From: K23-9 sp049680365
GTDB lineage: Bacteria; Planctomycetota; Planctomycetia; Pirellulales; Pirellulaceae
Assembly: GCA_049680365.1 (NCBI GenBank)
Contig: JBAUHQ010000473.1
Location: 1 to 16,408 of the forward strand
Length of the DNA: 16,408 nucleotides
Reading direction: 5' to 3'
In this document: piece by piece, positions 14,248-16,408 of the stretch
Position numbering within the stretch: the stretch's first letter is position 1
How the letters are laid out: the number at the start of each line of letters is the position of its first letter
Program-made: the position numbers and the translations under genes
Notes under the pieces: generated by a model
Database searches by the model: none
The model's input: the letters and a program-made list of their open reading frames with translations, nothing else
Told to the model about the DNA's origin: nothing

Positions 14248-14267
14248 GGGCGAAGTTTGACTCGCCC
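14248..14267. repeat. 6-bp hairpin (GGGCGA-N8-TCGCCC) upstream of guaB
   Basis: A perfect 6-bp stem lies between the small membrane-protein gene and guaB, about 90-110 nt before the guaB start. There is no T-tract. It may end the upstream transcript or be a regulatory hairpin. Confidence 0.3.
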
Positions 14268-14342
14268 AGCGCAGGCGTCTAAAAGGCCAATCCGGAAATT
14301 CAGCGGAGCCCATGCGAACTGCGAATCGACGTCAATGCGTGA

Positions 14343-14705
14343 TCAGCCGACATCCTTCGCTGATTGTGCCTGCTGCGATTTCACTCGATGCCAACTAAAG
14401 ATCGCCACCAACCCTAGTCCAACACAGGTCCCCAACGCGACTCCCTGCGTCATGCCTTGCCCGATCCCAACAGCCACAGGATCAAAATTGGGGGAGTCAC
14501 CATTAGTAAACACTGACCGATAATAGTTGGGCAAAAACGCGCCCAGCATCGCTCCGATCGCCATTCCGATCCCGCCGCCAGCGAAAGCAGACCCGATCAC
14601 AGTCACGATGGCCCCGCGAAAATGCGACAACGAGAGCGTCTTGACCGGCACGCCCGTCGCTGAGTCCGATTTCGTGGGTAGCTGATAAGGATTATCGGGA
14701 TTCAT
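14343..14705 (-). CDS. Small glycine-rich membrane protein with two predicted helices
   Basis: No family is recognised. From ATG 14705 the product has 120 residues. A short polar N-terminus begins MNPDNPYQLP, a style common in planctomycete membrane proteins. Two hydrophobic, Gly-rich segments follow (about 31-58, with AFAGGGIGMAIGAMLGAF, and about 77-104, with VGIGQGMTQGVALG), separated by a polar loop, and then a basic/polar tail. The Gly spacing resembles glycine-zipper packing. A frame extending to 14798 exists, but the added 31 residues are charged and unlike a membrane-protein start. The gene is divergent from the cytochrome gene (84-nt gap) and lies 185 nt upstream of guaB on the same strand. 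The function is unknown. Confidence 0.65.
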   Translation of the reverse strand: MNPDNPYQLPTKSDSATGVPVKTLSLSHFRGAIVTVIGSAFAGGGIGMAIGAMLGAFLPNYYRSVFTNGDSPNFDPVAVGIGQGMTQGVALGTCVGLGLVAIFSWHRVKSQQAQSAKDVG

Positions 14706-14707
14706 AT

Positions 14708-14737
14708 TTGTCACTGGTTGTTGCAAAACACTATGCT
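14708..14737 (+). promoter_or_regulatory. Possible promoter for the di-heme cytochrome gene
   Basis: TTGTCA (14708-14713, 5 of 6 consensus) and TATGCT (14732-14737, 4 of 6) are 18 nt apart and 52 nt before the start codon. The placement fits, but the match is only moderate. Confidence 0.35.
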
Positions 14738-14789
14738 GTAAGGGATCGCTTCGCTTTCCATTCTTTTCCTCTTCGCCAGCGACGTCGCC

Positions 14790-16408
14790 ATGAATCATCG
14801 ATTGTATTGTTTTGTTGTGACCACTGTGGCGATAAGTCTGCTTTGGATCGAAGCGGGATCAACGGCCGAACCGGATGCTGTGGCTCAGGGCAAGCAGCTT
14901 TTTCAGCGCGAGTGGAAATTCCAGCCGGTCGCGGAAAAGATCGAAGAGGACGTCTTTTTTGAAACAACGTCGGCCAAGCGATTTGACCGCGACGACGTTT
15001 TGAAAAACATTGCGGGCGTACGCGGCGACGGGCTTGGTCCTTTGCACAACGCGACTTCGTGCGAAGCCTGCCACGTCGGCGGTGGTGCGGCAGGAGTCGA
15101 TCGCAACGTCACGATGCTGACGATTGATCCACGATCGCCAGTGATCGAATCGATCGGAAATAGTCGAGCCGCCGGATTCAACCAAGCCGACCAAGGGGCG
15201 GTTCATTTAGCGGAACTAAAATCGTTGTACCCTGGCCTGGTCGGAGAATTAGGACGCGTCAGTGTGGATGTTGTCGTCCATGAAAAATCAGCGGCCGATC
15301 CAGCGAAGTTCGAGTCGATTCGACAAGCCGTCTTCGCCGCCGTGCCCGGTGGCGTCGATCCAGCTTGGGGCGATTCATCGCGGCGTACGTCCGAGTCGAT
15401 TGCGACGGAGCCAGTCGTTGCTGGCAGAAAAGGCAATGTGGATTTTTATCTCAGCCAGCGCAATCCGCCTCCTTTGTTTGGCCTCCAACAAATTGATCGC
15501 ATCTCGACATCACGCTTGAACAAAATCGCCAGACTGCAAGCGGTTCAGTCAGGCGGCAAAATTACGGGCCGCCTGTCAGCGGGAAAATTTGGTTGGCGGG
15601 CTCAGTCGCCTAATCTAGCTTCGTTTGTTCGTGGCGCATGTGCGGGTGAATTGGGATTGCAGGTCAGCGACATTGCTCAAGTCGTGGATCCAACCAGCGA
15701 CGACTACGTCAGCGTCGGCAACGACTTAACCGACGACCAAGTCACGCAGTTGGTCAGCTACGTTGGGTCACTGCCAGCTCCCGTCACCCATGGGCAATCC
15801 ATTCAATCGGTCAAGGAAGTTCGCGACGGCCAGCGCGCCTTCGAGTCTGTCGGTTGTGCCGCATGCCATGTCGAAAATGTATCGCCGGCTCGCGGCATCT
15901 ACAGCGATCTGCTTTTGCATGATATGGGAATCGATTTGCAAGCACCGTCACCCGCTCCTCCTGAACCTATCGCGCCATCCATCCAATTGTCGTCGATGTT
16001 CAATCTTTCCAGCATGATGCGTCGTGGTAGTCCCGACGGTGAATTCGATGCACGTGCGGCAAACAGTTGGCTGCGAAGTAGCGTGGTTGCATACTATGGA
16101 TCGGGAAATGTTCAGACGTCGATCCCAAAACCGTACCCACTCGATCGTCCCGCCACGCCACAGTTTCCAGCCGGAGAAGTGCCCGATGGCAACTTCGGTA
16201 ACGCGTCGAAATTTTCTTCTAGGATGCAAAGGGCCAGCACGAAAGAGGTTCAACAGTTTGTCACTTCCCAAATGACCTGGGACGCTTTGCAGCGTGAATG
16301 GCGAACTCCACCGCTGTGGGGCGTCGCTGATTCGGCTCCCTACTTGCACGATGGCCGCGCCAAAACGCTTCATGAAGCCGTTCTTTGGCACGGTGGTGAA
16401 GCATTTGA
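14790..16408 (+). CDS. Di-heme c-type cytochrome, DHOR family (DUF1111, thiol oxidoreductase-like), 3' end missing
   Basis: The frame from ATG 14790 is open for 539 codons and runs off the window. A signal peptide (hydrophobic 8-22, end near AGSTA) sends it to the periplasm, where heme would be attached. Two CxxCH heme motifs are seen: CEACH (91-95) and CAACH (356-360). Near the end, REWRTPPLWGVADSAPYLHDGRAKTLHEAVLWHGGEA is the hallmark of the DHOR family (cytochrome-peroxidase/MauG-like proteins often annotated as thiol oxidoreductases). Only a few dozen residues should be missing. DHOR genes are often near imelysin genes in other bacteria, but the neighbour lies outside the window. Electron-transfer or peroxidase-like chemistry is inferred from the family; the substrate is unknown. 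The coding frame is uninterrupted. Confidence 0.88.
   Translation, partial: MNHRLYCFVVTTVAISLLWIEAGSTAEPDAVAQGKQLFQREWKFQPVAEKIEEDVFFETTSAKRFDRDDVLKNIAGVRGDGLGPLHNATSCEACHVGGGAAGVDRNVTMLTIDPRSPVIESIGNSRAAGFNQADQGAVHLAELKSLYPGLVGELGRVSVDVVVHEKSAADPAKFESIRQAVFAAVPGGVDPAWGDSSRRTSESIATEPVVAGRKGNVDFYLSQRNPPPLFGLQQIDRISTSRLNKIARLQAVQSGGKITGRLSAGKFGWRAQSPNLASFVRGACAGELGLQVSDIAQVVDPTSDDYVSVGNDLTDDQVTQLVSYVGSLPAPVTHGQSIQSVKEVRDGQRAFESVGCAACHVENVSPARGIYSDLLLHDMGIDLQAPSPAPPEPIAPSIQLSSMFNLSSMMRRGSPDGEFDARAANSWLRSSVVAYYGSGNVQTSIPKPYPLDRPATPQFPAGEVPDGNFGNASKFSSRMQRASTKEVQQFVTSQMTWDALQREWRTPPLWGVADSAPYLHDGRAKTLHEAVLWHGGEAF

Noticed and set aside
14731..15206. Minus-strand frames opposite the cytochrome gene (78, 92 and 115 codons)
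   Set aside because: Antisense to an uninterrupted cytochrome frame with two heme motifs.
1..16408. CRISPR arrays, tRNA/rRNA genes, insertion sequences, prophage
   Set aside because: I saw no regularly spaced direct repeats, no tRNA-like cloverleaf or rRNA sequence, and no transposase, integrase or phage structural motifs.

Overview
The window looks like chromosomal DNA of a planctomycete, probably a Rhodopirellula/Pirellulaceae relative. This is an inference from protein style: a small membrane protein that begins MNPDNPYQ, large exported proteins with long disordered stretches, a DHOR-family c-type cytochrome, a di-module SurA-like protein, an SHD1-like domain protein, weak or absent Shine-Dalgarno sites, and unlinked housekeeping genes with sizeable spacers. 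There are no rRNA or tRNA genes, CRISPR arrays, insertion sequences or phage genes that I can see.

Layout. 1-151 (+): last 49 residues of a GspF/PilC-type secretion or pilus inner-membrane protein. 295-1200 (-): dapA. 1583-2860 (-): AlaC-like PLP aminotransferase. 3072-4913 (-): exported protein with two SurA/parvulin-like modules, with a clear intrinsic terminator behind it (2961-2992). 5363-5803 (+): csrA with an unusually long C-terminal tail, divergent from the parvulin gene across a 449-bp spacer that carries a sigma-54-like promoter and repeated AAGTC-N-GACTT palindromes. 5853-7859 (-): lipoprotein alpha/beta hydrolase. 8443-10263 (+): S41 C-terminal processing protease behind a good sigma-70-like promoter. 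10506-12740 (-): large exported disordered protein with an SHD1-like domain and NPF motifs, overlapping the 3' end of guaB (12673-14157, -). 14343-14705 (-): small two-helix membrane protein. 14790-16408 (+): di-heme DHOR-family cytochrome, cut by the window end.

How the genes relate. Metabolic genes (dapA, alaC-like, guaB) are interspersed with envelope and periplasm genes (secretion, folding/chaperone, lipase lipoprotein, CTP protease, SHD1 protein, cytochrome). Only guaB and the SHD1 gene look like one transcript. Most other neighbours are convergent or divergent, or are separated by hairpins. Three gene-end spacers carry inverted repeats: two copies of a related roughly 70-bp element (194-260 and 1421-1491) and a roughly 145-bp element (10314-10458).

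The most interesting item is the protein at 10506-12740. It combines a domain resembling SHD1, which in yeast Sla1 binds NPFX(1,2)D sorting signals, with three NPF motifs in its own disordered region, one of which (NPFRGD) fits that consensus exactly. Second are the elongated CsrA and its palindrome-studded divergent regulatory region.
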